A DNA stretch of 64,000 nucleotides, from positions 1 to 64,000 of the forward strand of contig JAEUIA010000027.1 of assembly GCA_016795245.1 (NCBI GenBank), read 5' to 3'. A model generated the notes under the pieces. That model did not search any database. It was given only the letters and a program-made list of their open reading frames with translations, and had not been told where the DNA came from. This DNA is from Planctomycetota bacterium (GTDB lineage Bacteria; Planctomycetota; UBA1135; GCA-002686595). Below, in pieces: positions 7,651 through 16,615 of the stretch. Position 1 is the first letter of the stretch. Each line of letters opens with the position of its first letter. Position numbers and translations under genes: made by a program.

Positions 7651-9621
7651 TCACTGAGTGCGCGTGGACAGGGCACCCAGCAGTGCACCCTGCAGCGCCG
7701 GATGTCCGCTGGCCCAGCGCAACTCGCGCGCCAGCGCTTCTATGGCCGCGATGCCGCCCCATTCGCCGATCGCGAAACCGATGCGGCGCAGGTCGCCCGA
7801 CGTGGCTTCGTCGGGCGGCACGCGCAACTCGGCCACGAGCGCGCGCACGCCGGTGACGTTCGCGAGCACGCCGGCGGCGAGCATGCTGATGTCGAAGTCC
7901 ATGTCCCACAGCGCCGCGCGCAGAATCGGGAACACGTCCGGTTCGCTGCGCTCGAGCAGCGCCAGGACCAACTCGCGGTCCAGGTCGCGATCGCCTTCGA
8001 CGCTCGGAAACAGCGACTTCAAGACGCCGATGTCTTCCGCCGTCGCGTTGAGTCGCAAGGCGCGCACCTGGCGCGCGGCTTCGGGACCGTCGGGCGGCGG
8101 CTCGGTGGACAGAGCGTCGCGCACACGCGCACGACCGACGAGTCGGCCTTCCAAGCACAAGGTCGTGGCCAGCAGCGTCTTTTCGTCGCCCTGCGCGTCG
8201 AGGAAACGGTCTTCGAGCAGCACGGCGACGGCCGGATCGTGCACCGCGGCGCACGCGGCCTCGATCAGATCGACGTGCCAAGGTGAGTTGATGTCGGCCA
8301 CGGCGGCGTGCACTGCCTCGAGCGCGTCGCGCTGACGCTGGCGGAAACGCGCGATCAGATACGCGGCGCGCACCTTGGGATCCGTGTCCTCGCCGAGGAG
8401 TGCAAAGCGCTCGAGCCAGCCCGGATCCGAGCGTGCGCCGATGGCCAGACACACCGAGACGCGCTCTTCTGGCGAGAGTTTCGTGGTGTCGAGCCCGATC
8501 AGGGGCGACAGATCTTCGTCGCCTGCCAACGATGCAAGCGCGACAGCCTGGTAGCGCACTTCCGGCACTTCGATCGCCGCGCGAATCACCGGCAAGGTCA
8601 GGCGCTCGAGCCGTGCCGCGTCGATCTCGGCGAGCAGGTCGCGCCAGTCTTTTACATCCTTCGGGAGCCACAGAGCGTTGTCGACGAGGTCGGACAACTC
8701 GGCCGGCATGAGGCGCGCCGCTGCGTGCAGGCGTGCGCGTCCTTGTGACGCGACGAGCGCCGCGAAGACGTGATCGCGCGCCGCGGGCAGCCGCAGCCTG
8801 GAGGACGCGAACAACACGACGTCGCGCGCGAACTCACGATCCTCCGCGAGCTTCCTGATGGTGGCGAGGCGCCAATTCTCGCCGTCGACCAATCCGTGGC
8901 TGCGCGCGGCTTCGAAGCGCAAGCGCAAGAGCAGCACGGCGGCACGCGTCGGCTTGCTCGTAGAAGGGCTCAAGTGGAAGACGAGCAGATCGGAGGCCAT
9001 CGCCGACATGGGGTGCGTCGAATCGGCGGCGATCTCTTCGACGCGGCGGCGCTCGGCGCGGCGGTCGCTGCGCAACATGGCGAGCAGCGCGCACTCGGCG
9101 TACTGCGGCTCTCCGCGCGTGACCCACTCTTCGAATTCGGCCGTCTCGCCCGCGCTCATCTCGCCCAAGGCGAGGATCGCCGCGCGCCGTTCCAATTCCG
9201 AGCCGTCGCGCGCCGCGCGTTCCAACGTCTTGCGCTCCACGACGGTCCCCGCGCATCCGAGCGCGATCATCGCGATCGCGCGCCGCTCGACGGTGGACGC
9301 CGGTGCGTCGAGCACGGCGCGCGCGGCGCCGCTCGTGCGTCCGGTGAAGGACAGGCGCGCATCGCGGGCCACGAGTTCGAACCAGCGCGCTGCGTCCGGC
9401 AGGGCCGCGAAGCGCGGCTCGGCGACGACCTCGGGTTCGTCGATGTCGAGGATGATCGCGATGTCGCCGCGGCCGCGTTGAGCGTGAGCCGGACTCGCGC
9501 ACAGCACCGCGCACAGCCCTAGGGCGAACAGACCCGTCGCCCAACGGGGCGGCGCGACCAGGCTCCGCGCCGCGAGCAGTCGTGAGCGGCCGGTGTGGAT
9601 GGACTTCTGCGGGGCGTGCAT
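7651..9621 (-). CDS. Secreted HEAT-repeat protein, function unknown
   Basis: 656 residues with an N-terminal signal peptide (hydrophobic stretch about 28-45 ending ASPAHA, a good signal peptidase I site at about 47). The rest is alpha-helical with repeated Ala/Leu/Arg-rich helix pairs of HEAT/PBS-lyase type, for example RRAAILALGEMS, KVRAAYLIARFRQ and ISMLAAGVLANVTG. No catalytic motif is visible. Such periplasmic HEAT scaffolds are common in planctomycetes and usually serve protein-protein contacts. It is the first gene of the minus-strand cluster that ends with mcsB. No convincing Shine-Dalgarno sequence lies before the ATG. Confidence 0.7.
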   Translation of the reverse strand: MHAPQKSIHTGRSRLLAARSLVAPPRWATGLFALGLCAVLCASPAHAQRGRGDIAIILDIDEPEVVAEPRFAALPDAARWFELVARDARLSFTGRTSGAARAVLDAPASTVERRAIAMIALGCAGTVVERKTLERAARDGSELERRAAILALGEMSAGETAEFEEWVTRGEPQYAECALLAMLRSDRRAERRRVEEIAADSTHPMSAMASDLLVFHLSPSTSKPTRAAVLLLRLRFEAARSHGLVDGENWRLATIRKLAEDREFARDVVLFASSRLRLPAARDHVFAALVASQGRARLHAAARLMPAELSDLVDNALWLPKDVKDWRDLLAEIDAARLERLTLPVIRAAIEVPEVRYQAVALASLAGDEDLSPLIGLDTTKLSPEERVSVCLAIGARSDPGWLERFALLGEDTDPKVRAAYLIARFRQRQRDALEAVHAAVADINSPWHVDLIEAACAAVHDPAVAVLLEDRFLDAQGDEKTLLATTLCLEGRLVGRARVRDALSTEPPPDGPEAARQVRALRLNATAEDIGVLKSLFPSVEGDRDLDRELVLALLERSEPDVFPILRAALWDMDFDISMLAAGVLANVTGVRALVAELRVPPDEATSGDLRRIGFAIGEWGGIAAIEALARELRWASGHPALQGALLGALSTRTQ

Positions 9622-9734
9622 GGAGAAAAGACAGGGCCGAGTCAGACTCTATCGGCAGGTCGCGGGGATCCCTTGGGATAACCGAAGGAGGCGGCGTGCT
9701 CCAGACCGCGCAGAGAACCGCGGTCGCTGGTGCC

Positions 9735-10082
9735 TCAACGCGCCGTGAGCTGCAATACGACTTCCAAGCGACCGGCGGCCAGCGGCCTCAGTTGGAGGCT
9801 TGCCACGCGACCCGAGTCGTCCTTGGCGCAGAGCTCTCCGCACGTGCCGACGCCGAGGTCCTTGAGTTCGAACCGACCCTGTTTGTCGGATTTCGTCGAG
9901 CGCCCGTGCGGGCCCTCGATCCGGACGTTCGCCGCCGGTTCGCCGGTTGCGGCGACCAGAACCGTGCCGCAGACGACGGCGCTGCCGGTCGCGGCTGAGC
10001 CGGCCTGCGTCTTGCCGTTGCTGCCGCAGCCGGCGAGGAATCCCAGGCCGACGAGCGCGGCGCGTGCGAGGAGTGAGTTCAT
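9735..10082 (-). CDS. Small lipoprotein with carboxypeptidase-regulatory-like domain
   Basis: 115 residues from the ATG at 10082. The N-terminus MNSLLARAALVGLGFLAGCG is a lipoprotein signal peptide with lipobox LAGC. The mature part has the transthyretin-like pattern of a carboxypeptidase regulatory-like domain: VVCGTVLVAATGEPAANVRI, then TKSDKQGRFELKDLGVG and a final beta strand LEVVLQL. These domains are small beta sandwiches found on surface or periplasmic proteins and have no enzymatic role. The frame can be extended upstream to 10298, but that part overlaps the phosphomannomutase gene and has no plausible sequence. Confidence 0.72.
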   Translation of the reverse strand: MNSLLARAALVGLGFLAGCGSNGKTQAGSAATGSAVVCGTVLVAATGEPAANVRIEGPHGRSTKSDKQGRFELKDLGVGTCGELCAKDDSGRVASLQLRPLAAGRLEVVLQLTAR

Positions 10083-10137
10083 GTTCGCTGTTCTCCGATT
10101 CGAGGGGCGTGCAAGTACAGGCTTGGATCTGTGCGCG

Positions 10138-11499
10138 TCACGCGTGTCCATGTTCGGGCTCGCCCAGGAGAGCCACGATCTCGTCGCGGCGACGGTCGCG
10201 CAAGGCTCTGTTCGAAGCTTCGAGATTGAGGCGCAAGAGCGGCTCGGTGTTGCTGGCGCGGACGTTGAACCACCACCATTCCTTGTCGCCGAGGTCACCG
10301 AACTCGACCGTGATGCCGTCGAGTTCGTCCTGGCGCCCCGCCTTGTAGCGGGACTTGAGATCGGCGATGGCCTGGTCCTTGTCGGCTACGTGGAAGTTGA
10401 TCTCGCCGGTCGCGTGGTAGCGGCGCAGGTCGCTGACCAGCGCGCTGAAGGGCTGCTTCTCACGCGACAGCAGATTGAGCGCGGAGATCATCGCGATCAC
10501 ACCCGAGTCGCACACGAAGTTGTCGGCGAAGTAGAAATGCCCCGACAGTTCGCCGCCGAACACGGCCCCCTTGGCGCGCATCGTGGCCTTGATGAACGAA
10601 TGTCCGACGCGGTCGCGGATCGGTTTGCCGCCGTGACGTTGGATCTCTTCCTTGACGACCCACGAGGAACGCAGGTCGTAGATGATCGGGGCGCCCTTTT
10701 GCTGCGCGAGCACTTCGCGCGCGAGCAGCGCCGTCATCAGATCGTTGCCCACCGTGCGACCGGCCTCGTCGACGAAACAGCAGCGGTCGGCGTCGCCGTC
10801 GAAGGACACGCCCAGTTCGGCCTGCGTGCGAACCACGAGCTCGCGCACGGGGTCGAGGTTTTCTTCCTTGAGCGGATTGGCCTCGTGGTTCGGAAAGGTC
10901 CCGTCGAGGTCCATGAAGAGAGTTGAGGCCTTGATACGCGGCAGACGCTCCAAAATCGCCGGCAAGGTGTACGCCTCCATGCCGTTGGCGGCGTCGATCG
11001 CGATCTTCACGTCGCGCGGGATCTGGGCGAAGCGCGCCACGTGCGCCGCGTACTCTGCCAGCAGATCGCGCCGCTCGAGCTTGCCGCGTTTGGCCACCGG
11101 TGCGGGAGTCGGCTCCTTGCACATGCGCTCGATGTCGAGGATGCCGTTCGCGGCCGAAATCGGACGCGCGCCGCTCGCGCACAGCTTCATGCCGTTGTAC
11201 TGACCCGGGTTGTGCGAAGCAGTGACGTTCAAACCGCCGTCGCACGGGATCGAACCGATCGCGAAGTAGGCCATCGGTGTCGAAGCGAGACCGATGTCGA
11301 TCACGTCCGCGCCGGCGTCGCGCGCGCCTTCGATGACGGCCGCCGCGAGTTCCGGGGAGTGCGTGCGCATGTCGCGACCGATGACCAGAGTCTTGGCTTT
11401 CAGGAGGCGCGCGAAGGCGCTCCCGATCTTGTGCGCCAGTGCGGCGTCGAGTTCCTTGGGGTAGAGACCGCGGATGTCGTACGCCTTGAAGATGCCCAT
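10138..11499 (-). CDS. Phosphomannomutase/phosphoglucomutase (ManB/AlgC type)
   Basis: 453-residue alpha-D-phosphohexomutase interconverting hexose 6- and 1-phosphates and thus feeding GDP-mannose or UDP-glucose synthesis. The start MGIFKAYDIRG is characteristic of the AlgC/ManB subfamily. The phosphoserine loop NVTASHNP (91-98), the metal loop DGDADR (about residue 235) and the sugar-binding loop GGELSGH are all present, as is the C-terminal phosphate-binding RASNTEPLLR. With a wzm-wzt system 5 kb away, supply of activated mannose for an exported polysaccharide is plausible but not shown. A 55-bp gap separates it from the small lipoprotein gene downstream. Confidence 0.9.
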   Translation of the reverse strand: MGIFKAYDIRGLYPKELDAALAHKIGSAFARLLKAKTLVIGRDMRTHSPELAAAVIEGARDAGADVIDIGLASTPMAYFAIGSIPCDGGLNVTASHNPGQYNGMKLCASGARPISAANGILDIERMCKEPTPAPVAKRGKLERRDLLAEYAAHVARFAQIPRDVKIAIDAANGMEAYTLPAILERLPRIKASTLFMDLDGTFPNHEANPLKEENLDPVRELVVRTQAELGVSFDGDADRCCFVDEAGRTVGNDLMTALLAREVLAQQKGAPIIYDLRSSWVVKEEIQRHGGKPIRDRVGHSFIKATMRAKGAVFGGELSGHFYFADNFVCDSGVIAMISALNLLSREKQPFSALVSDLRRYHATGEINFHVADKDQAIADLKSRYKAGRQDELDGITVEFGDLGDKEWWWFNVRASNTEPLLRLNLEASNRALRDRRRDEIVALLGEPEHGHA

Positions 11500-11748
11500 C
11501 AGTACCGTTCAGTCCATTTCAGAAGAGGAGTGAGAAGGCCGCAGAATACCCGCGCGGCCGCGCGCTTGACCATGCACAGGGGCCGCGGAGGGTGTTTTTG
11601 GAGGTCGATTACCGCCTTCGTACGGGTTTCCTGCAAGGTCCGGGGGTTTGAGCACCGCTCGAGCCCGTAGAATCGGATGTGAGAGAGCAACCGCGCGCGC
11701 GGCACGTGCGCCGCCCGGCGGCAAACCACCAAGCGGAGGTAGGACCCC

Positions 11749-12198
11749 ATGCATTCGGTCTTCGTCCACTGTGTCAACGTCACCCGCACCGAAGTCGGCG
11801 ATTGGGTTGGAGCCCGCACCGTCCGGGGCCTGCGCGATCACTGGTATTTCCCCAATCGCAGCGACCCGGTCTTCACGGTGCGCTTCCCTCACGAAGGCTC
11901 GGAGTTCAGCTCCGACGAGAACCGCCTACACGTCAAGGAAACGATCGGCCGTGAGCCGGACATCACGCTTCAACTCGACGTGGGAGGCAAGCATCCGGGC
12001 CACAAGGAACTGCGCGCGTTCCTGATCGAATTCCTGTCGGACTACTCCGGCGTCGCGCTCGACGACATGTCGCCGCACGTCTGGACGCTCGAAGACTTGA
12101 AAGCCGACAAACACGTGAACGGCTTCGCCTTCGCCGATCACGAAAGCTGGCGCAAGCTGCACGTGGCGCATCACACGCCGAAGACGCCGCAGCGCTGA
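11749..12198 (+). CDS. Conserved-looking hypothetical protein, 149 residues
   Basis: Unrecognised. The protein is soluble, without signal peptide or membrane segment, and rich in His, Asp and Trp (MHSVFVHCVNVTR, TVRGLRDHWYFPNRSD, DMSPHVWTLEDLKADK). It is supported by a good Shine-Dalgarno sequence, GGAGG at 11735-11739, nine bases before the ATG, and by strong GC bias at third codon positions. A possible -10 element TAGAAT lies near 11668. It is divergent from the phosphomannomutase gene and convergent with the aminotransferase gene. Its last two codons and stop lie inside the large inverted repeat. No function can be assigned. Confidence 0.65.
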   Translation: MHSVFVHCVNVTRTEVGDWVGARTVRGLRDHWYFPNRSDPVFTVRFPHEGSEFSSDENRLHVKETIGREPDITLQLDVGGKHPGHKELRAFLIEFLSDYSGVALDDMSPHVWTLEDLKADKHVNGFAFADHESWRKLHVAHHTPKTPQR

Positions 12199-12500
12199 TC
12201 CGTCTCTTCCGTAGTCGCGCTACCGGCAGTACGGAGTCAGGCTCCACTCCGCCGTTTTCGCCGACGTGGTTTTGGCCCGTGGTCGAGTTTGACCGTACGG
12301 AGCCAGGCTCCTGGGGTGCAAACTCGCCGGCGTTGAACCGCGCGCAATCGGCAAACCGCGCGCCGGCGAGTTTGCACCCCAGGAGCCTGGCTCCGTACGG
12401 TCAAACTCGACCACGCGCCAAAACCACGTCGGCGAAAACGGCGGAGTGGAGCCTGACTCCGTACTGCCGGTAGCGCGACTACGGAAGAGACGGATCAGCG
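12193..12500. repeat. Giant inverted repeat: two 140-bp arms with a 28-nt spacer
   Basis: Bases 12193-12332 are the reverse complement of 12361-12500 with a single mismatch (a C/C opposition in the GGCCCGTGG/CCACGCGCC segment); the spacer is 12333-12360. The repeat lies exactly between two convergent genes and includes the last sense codon and stop (CGC TGA) of both. Each arm contains two related 17-mers, GTACGGAGTCAGGCTCC and GTACGGAGCCAGGCTCC, themselves nearly palindromic. RNA from either strand would fold into a stem of about 140 bp, so it could act as a bidirectional terminator. Origin as an inverted duplication or as a REP/MITE-like element is open. Confidence 0.95.
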
Positions 12501-13685
12501 TTTGGCCACCGCCAGACACTCGCGCACCCGCCGCATCCCTTCCTGGATGTTCTCGGCGCTGTTGGCGTAGCTGAAGCGCAGGTAGCCGTCGCCGAAGGCA
12601 CCGAAGCTCGTGCCGGAGAGGCATGAAACGCCGGCCTCGTACAGGAGCTTCGTCTCCAACTCGCGGCTCGGAATCCCGGTGCCCTTGACGTTGGCGAAGG
12701 CGTAGAACGCGCCCTTCGGCAAGATGCACTTGAAGCCCGGGATCGAGTTCAACTCCCGGACGATGAGCCCGCGGCGCTCGTCGAACGCGGCGCGCATCCC
12801 GTCGACGGAATCCTGCGGACCTTCGAGCGCCTCCTTGCCGGCCATCTGCGCGGCTGCGTTCGTGCACGACACCGTGTTGATCTGGAGGCGTTCGGCATCG
12901 GCCACGATGCTCTTTGGCCACACGCCGAAGCCCATGCGCCAACCGGTCATCGCATAGGTCTTGCTCCAGCCGTCGAGCAGGATCGTGCGGTCGCGGATCG
13001 ACTCGTACGACAAGAGGCTCGTGTGCTGTTCGCCGTCGTACAGAAGGCGCGAGTAGATCTCGTCGCTCATGATCGCGACGTGCGGCTGTTTCTCGAGGCC
13101 GGCGACGAGCTTGTCCAACTCGCGCTTCGGCACCACGCCGCCGGTCGGGTTCGCCGGTGAATTGAGGATGATCAAGCGCGTCTTGGGCGTGATCTTCCCG
13201 AGCAGTTCGTCGGCCGAGAACGCAAACCCGTTCTCTTCCTTCAAGTGCAGCGGCACCGGCGTCGCGCCCGAGAAGCGGATGACCGATTCGTAGATCGGAA
13301 AGCCCGGATTCGGATAGATGATCTCGGCGCCCGGATCGCTGAACAAAGTGATCGCGTAGAACATCGTCGGCTTGCCGCCCGGGCAGATGATGACGTTGTC
13401 GGGATCGACCTTGCCCGCCTTGTGGAAGCGCTCGCAGTAGGCTGCGACGGTCTCGCGCACGGGCATCAAACCCTTGGCCGGCGTGTAACCGTGGAATCCG
13501 TCGGCGAGCGCCTTGCGCCCCGCTTCGACGATGTTCGCGGGCGTTTTGAAATCGGGCGCGCCGATGTGCAGGTGGATGATGCTCTTCTTCTGGGCTTCGA
13601 GGGCCCGCACCTTGTTGACGACTTCGAAGGCGTTCTCGGTGCCGAGTTGAGCCAGTCGGCTCGTGAGTTTCAGGCTGGTCTGCAC
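12495..13685 (-). CDS. PLP-dependent class I/II aminotransferase
   Basis: 396 residues of the AspC fold-type I family. Visible features are HIGAPDFKTP, a variant of the substrate-binding segment near the N-terminus, YTPAKGLMPVRE, the PLP-binding NSPANPTGG, SDEIYSRLLYDG, and the Schiff-base lysine in DGWSKTYAMTGWRMG near residue 235. The arginine that binds the substrate alpha-carboxylate is in the terminal LRFSYANS. I take the GTG at 13685 as start because the protein similarity begins there; the open frame continues upstream without plausible sequence. The amino-acid specificity (aspartate, alanine or aromatic) cannot be read from the sequence. The gene ends inside the large inverted repeat. 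Confidence 0.87.
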   Translation of the reverse strand: MQTSLKLTSRLAQLGTENAFEVVNKVRALEAQKKSIIHLHIGAPDFKTPANIVEAGRKALADGFHGYTPAKGLMPVRETVAAYCERFHKAGKVDPDNVIICPGGKPTMFYAITLFSDPGAEIIYPNPGFPIYESVIRFSGATPVPLHLKEENGFAFSADELLGKITPKTRLIILNSPANPTGGVVPKRELDKLVAGLEKQPHVAIMSDEIYSRLLYDGEQHTSLLSYESIRDRTILLDGWSKTYAMTGWRMGFGVWPKSIVADAERLQINTVSCTNAAAQMAGKEALEGPQDSVDGMRAAFDERRGLIVRELNSIPGFKCILPKGAFYAFANVKGTGIPSRELETKLLYEAGVSCLSGTSFGAFGDGYLRFSYANSAENIQEGMRRVRECLAVAKR

Positions 13686-13787
13686 GGTGTTTCCTTTGCG
13701 CTCGGGTTGGTCGGGGCAAGCAGGGTACGGGCGTGCGTCGAGCAGGGTCAAGGCGCGATCCCTTGTGGCCGGATCCGCGCGCGGCGC

Positions 13788-13793
13788 TATGTT
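13788..13793 (+). promoter_or_regulatory. Candidate -10 element TATGTT, 7 nt before ATG
   Basis: TATGTT is followed by GTCCTCG and the ATG at 13801. The spacing would place transcription initiation at or within a few bases of the start codon, as for several other genes in this window. No good -35 hexamer is visible. Confidence 0.35.
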
Positions 13794-13800
13794 GTCCTCG

Positions 13801-14895
13801 ATGCTGCGCCACCCGCTTTCGATCCTCGCCTTGCTTTTGTCCATGAGTGCGAGTTGCAGCACCGAGACGGCCGGGCCGCAAGAGTTCCAGCCCGTCACTT
13901 CGCGCGCGATCCAGGCCCTGGAGGCCGAGATCCGCGCCGCAGAACCGCCGCCGCTCCCGCCCCCGGACTCCGAGTTGATCACGGAGGTGCGTTCACGCGC
14001 GGCAAACCTGGCCTCGGAGTCCGGACCGATGCGGCCGATGCTGACCTTGTCCGCTCGCGATTTCGGCGACGCAGCTGTGCCCATATTGGCGCAGGTTCTG
14101 GCGGAAGCGAACCTCGACGCCGCCGTCCGCAGCGCGGCGGCCGAGATGCTGGCGGCGATCGACTCGCCGGCTTCCGCAGCGATCCTGGCCTACCACGCGA
14201 GCGACAACCCGGTGAGTTGGATGCGTGCGCAGTGCGCGTTCCGCCTCGCGAGCACGACGCAGGATCATGTCGTGCCGCGCCTGATCACCGCGCACCGACT
14301 GGAGCGCGACGCCGAGGCCGCCATGTTTCTTGCGCGCACGCTGGCGCATTTCGGCTGCACGTCCTACCTCGAACCCGGCGCGACCGCGCGCGCCGTCGAA
14401 CCCCCGTCCGCGCGCTTCAAACTCGCCGTGTGGCAAGCGATCCAAGCCGTGGGTTCAGGCGACGTCGAAGCCCGCGCAGCCGACCTGGGACGCCTGCCCG
14501 CCTTTGCCGCCGGACCGTTGGCCGAGGCGCTGATCGACGTCGATCCCGCCGTGCGCGTCGGCGCGGCGCGCGCGCTGGAGCATATGGGCGCGCGCGCGAG
14601 CGCAGCCGGGCCGGCGCTCTTGGAAGCGCTCGTACGCGATCAGCACGTCGAATCTGCCGCGATCGCAGCCCTCGGCGCCGTGCACCACAGCGCCGCCGTG
14701 CCCGAGATCGAGCGCCGCTTGTCCGATCGCTCGCGTCCGCTCGCCGTGCGGGTTGCGGCTGCGCGCGCGCTGGGCGCACTGGATGCCGCGCGCGCGCTCA
14801 GCCTGCTCGAGGCTGCACAGGACGAGGACGAACCGCCCGAGTTGCGTGCCGCAGCCGCCGAAGCGGCGCGCGTACTCCAAGCGCCGGTTCGCTGA
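13801..14895 (+). CDS. Secreted or lipid-anchored HEAT-repeat protein
   Basis: 364 residues. The start MLRHPLSILALLLSMSASC resembles a lipoprotein signal peptide, with an atypical lipobox SASC; an upstream ATG at 13789 would add four residues. The body consists of HEAT/PBS-lyase-like helical repeats, for example AAVPILAQVLAEANLDAAVR, GAARALEHMGARASAAGPAL and AVRVAAARALGALDAARAL. The N-terminal 70 residues include a proline run (AEPPPLPPPDSE). No enzymatic motif is visible. It is divergent from the aminotransferase gene and convergent with the prenyltransferase gene. It is the second HEAT protein of the window, without close sequence identity to the one at 7651-9621. Confidence 0.68.
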   Translation: MLRHPLSILALLLSMSASCSTETAGPQEFQPVTSRAIQALEAEIRAAEPPPLPPPDSELITEVRSRAANLASESGPMRPMLTLSARDFGDAAVPILAQVLAEANLDAAVRSAAAEMLAAIDSPASAAILAYHASDNPVSWMRAQCAFRLASTTQDHVVPRLITAHRLERDAEAAMFLARTLAHFGCTSYLEPGATARAVEPPSARFKLAVWQAIQAVGSGDVEARAADLGRLPAFAAGPLAEALIDVDPAVRVGAARALEHMGARASAAGPALLEALVRDQHVESAAIAALGAVHHSAAVPEIERRLSDRSRPLAVRVAAARALGALDAARALSLLEAAQDEDEPPELRAAAAEAARVLQAPVR

Positions 14896-14904
14896 GAAGC
14901 GGTT

Positions 14905-15816
14905 TCAGTGCGGGCGCGACAGCACCCACGCGACCATCCCGATCCAACCCAGCGTGTTCAAGAGGAACAGCAGATCGCCGCCGAGGAGGATGCGCGTGGG
15001 CGAGCCGCCGCCCTGTTTGGTCGACACCAAGAGCAGGTAGCGCGCCAGACCGAACACCACGAAGGGCACGGTCCAGATGAGCAGATTGTTCTCGCCGAAA
15101 TTGGCGGCCGTGTCGTCCGACACGGTGTACATCGTGTAGGTGACGATCGTGCAGGCCGACATCACGGTCACGATCTGATCGAGGAAGGTGTGGTCGTAGT
15201 CGAGCAGGATCGCGCGGTGCTGGCCGCGGCCGTCGCCCAAGAGATCCATCTCGGCCTTGCGCTTGCACAACGCCAGGAACAGCGCCAGGAACATGGTGCA
15301 CAAGAGCAGCCAATGACTGATCGCCGCCGGGACAGCCAGCGCACCGGCGATGACGCGCAGGAGAAACCCGGCCGCGATGCAGAACGCGTCCACGAGCACG
15401 ACGTGCTTGAGCTTGATGCTGTACGCCAGATTCAGCGCCATGTAGCCCGCGACGATCGGCAGCACGCGCACGGGTTCGCCGCCCGCCAGGTGACCCAGCC
15501 ACAGAGCACTCGCGGCAGAGACCAATGCAGCGATCAGTGCGGCCGGGATCTTCAGCGCGCCGGACGCGATCGGCCGGCGACATTTCGTCGGGTGGGCGCG
15601 GTCCGATTGGACGTCCAGGACGTCGTTCACGAGGTAGATCGCGCTCGCGCCCAGACAGAAGGCCCCGAACGCGAACAGCGTGCGCCGCACATCGTCGAGG
15701 TGCTCGTCGAACAAGGCGCCGCGTGTTCCGCGCGCGAACACCAGCGCGGCGAAGACGAAGACGTTCTTCACCCACTGATGCGGGCGCATCGCGACGAGCA
15801 GCGCGCGCGGGCTCAT
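14905..15816 (-). CDS. UbiA-family prenyltransferase, decaprenyl-phosphate phosphoribosyltransferase type
   Basis: 303 residues with eight to nine transmembrane helices. The N-terminal RPHQWVKN and the first aspartate-rich motif YLVNDVLDVQSDRAHP followed by TKCRRPIASG are diagnostic of the decaprenylphosphoryl-5-phosphoribose synthase branch of the UbiA superfamily. The second motif region is LDYDHTFLDQI. In actinobacteria this enzyme transfers phosphoribose from PRPP to polyprenyl phosphate for arabinan synthesis; in planctomycetes the product use is unknown. No epimerase genes (DprE1/DprE2) are adjacent. Related polyprenyl transferases are the alternative. Confidence 0.8.
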   Translation of the reverse strand: MSPRALLVAMRPHQWVKNVFVFAALVFARGTRGALFDEHLDDVRRTLFAFGAFCLGASAIYLVNDVLDVQSDRAHPTKCRRPIASGALKIPAALIAALVSAASALWLGHLAGGEPVRVLPIVAGYMALNLAYSIKLKHVVLVDAFCIAAGFLLRVIAGALAVPAAISHWLLLCTMFLALFLALCKRKAEMDLLGDGRGQHRAILLDYDHTFLDQIVTVMSACTIVTYTMYTVSDDTAANFGENNLLIWTVPFVVFGLARYLLLVSTKQGGGSPTRILLGGDLLFLLNTLGWIGMVAWVLSRPH

Positions 15817-15862
15817 CTTCGCTGGACCTTGGGCAGGCGGCGCCTGTTCGCCGGGAAGCGCG

Positions 15863-16516
15863 TCAATCGAGGCTGAGCTTCTGCAGTTCTTCCAGGGGCG
15901 ACTCGGGGCCGACCTTCAAGTACGGGTCGGCATCCTTGTTGAGCGTGCCCTTCTCGTACAGCGCGTAGAGTTCGTGCACGCCGACGCTGCCGTCGTCGTA
16001 CAGGCACACGGTCGCCGTGCGATGGTTGGCTTCGCCGCCGTCGTTGTCGTCCGCGACCAGCACGTTCTTGCCCGCGCCGGGGAACTTCTTCAGCGGATAT
16101 TGCTTCATGTTGCGGCCGGCGTAGGCGGAGTACGTCCCGTCGATCATGTCCTTGTTCCCGAACCATTGGGTCTCGTCCGGGATCCCGCCCAAGGCCAGGC
16201 TGTTGTTGTCGACGCCCGGGCAGGTGAGCTTGGCCGCGCTGGTCTTGTTGTTGTCCCACGTACCTTTGTAGATGAGGGCTGCGAAAAAGCGCACTCCGCT
16301 CTCGCTCGGGATCGTCTTGTACTGGTCGTTGTACATGAGCAGGCCGTTGCGGATCTCGCCCATGTTGGCCTTGCACGCGGTCACCTTGCCGCGGTCGATC
16401 GCCTCGGGGATCTTGGGCAGCAAGTACACCATCAAGATCCCGATGATCAGGATCACGGCCAGCAATTCGATCAGGGTGAAACCCGCGCGGCGGGTGGCGA
16501 AGCGGTTCGAGTTCAT
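15863..16516 (-). CDS. Prepilin-type pseudopilin with H-X9-DG motif
   Basis: 217 residues from the ATG at 16516, preceded by AAGGA. The N-terminus RRAGFTLIELLAVILIIGIL is a type IV prepilin/pseudopilin signal with cleavage before Phe and Glu at +5. The C-terminal half contains HRTATVCLYDDG, an exact H-X9-DG motif of the type found in the very large planctomycete family of DUF1559-like pseudopilin proteins. Several Cys and Gly/Asn-rich loops suggest a folded extracytoplasmic head. The role is presumably in type II secretion or pilus-like assemblies or as a cell-surface protein. No gsp or pil genes are adjacent. Confidence 0.85.
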   Translation of the reverse strand: MNSNRFATRRAGFTLIELLAVILIIGILMVYLLPKIPEAIDRGKVTACKANMGEIRNGLLMYNDQYKTIPSESGVRFFAALIYKGTWDNNKTSAAKLTCPGVDNNSLALGGIPDETQWFGNKDMIDGTYSAYAGRNMKQYPLKKFPGAGKNVLVADDNDGGEANHRTATVCLYDDGSVGVHELYALYEKGTLNKDADPYLKVGPESPLEELQKLSLD

Positions 16517-16615
16517 GAGTTCCTTGGAGTCGGTAGCGGTTCTCGAGGCCGCCGGGGATCCCCTCGTTTTACCCCCTGCACCCGCATCAGTCACCCATTT
16601 GACGCCCCGGGCTCT

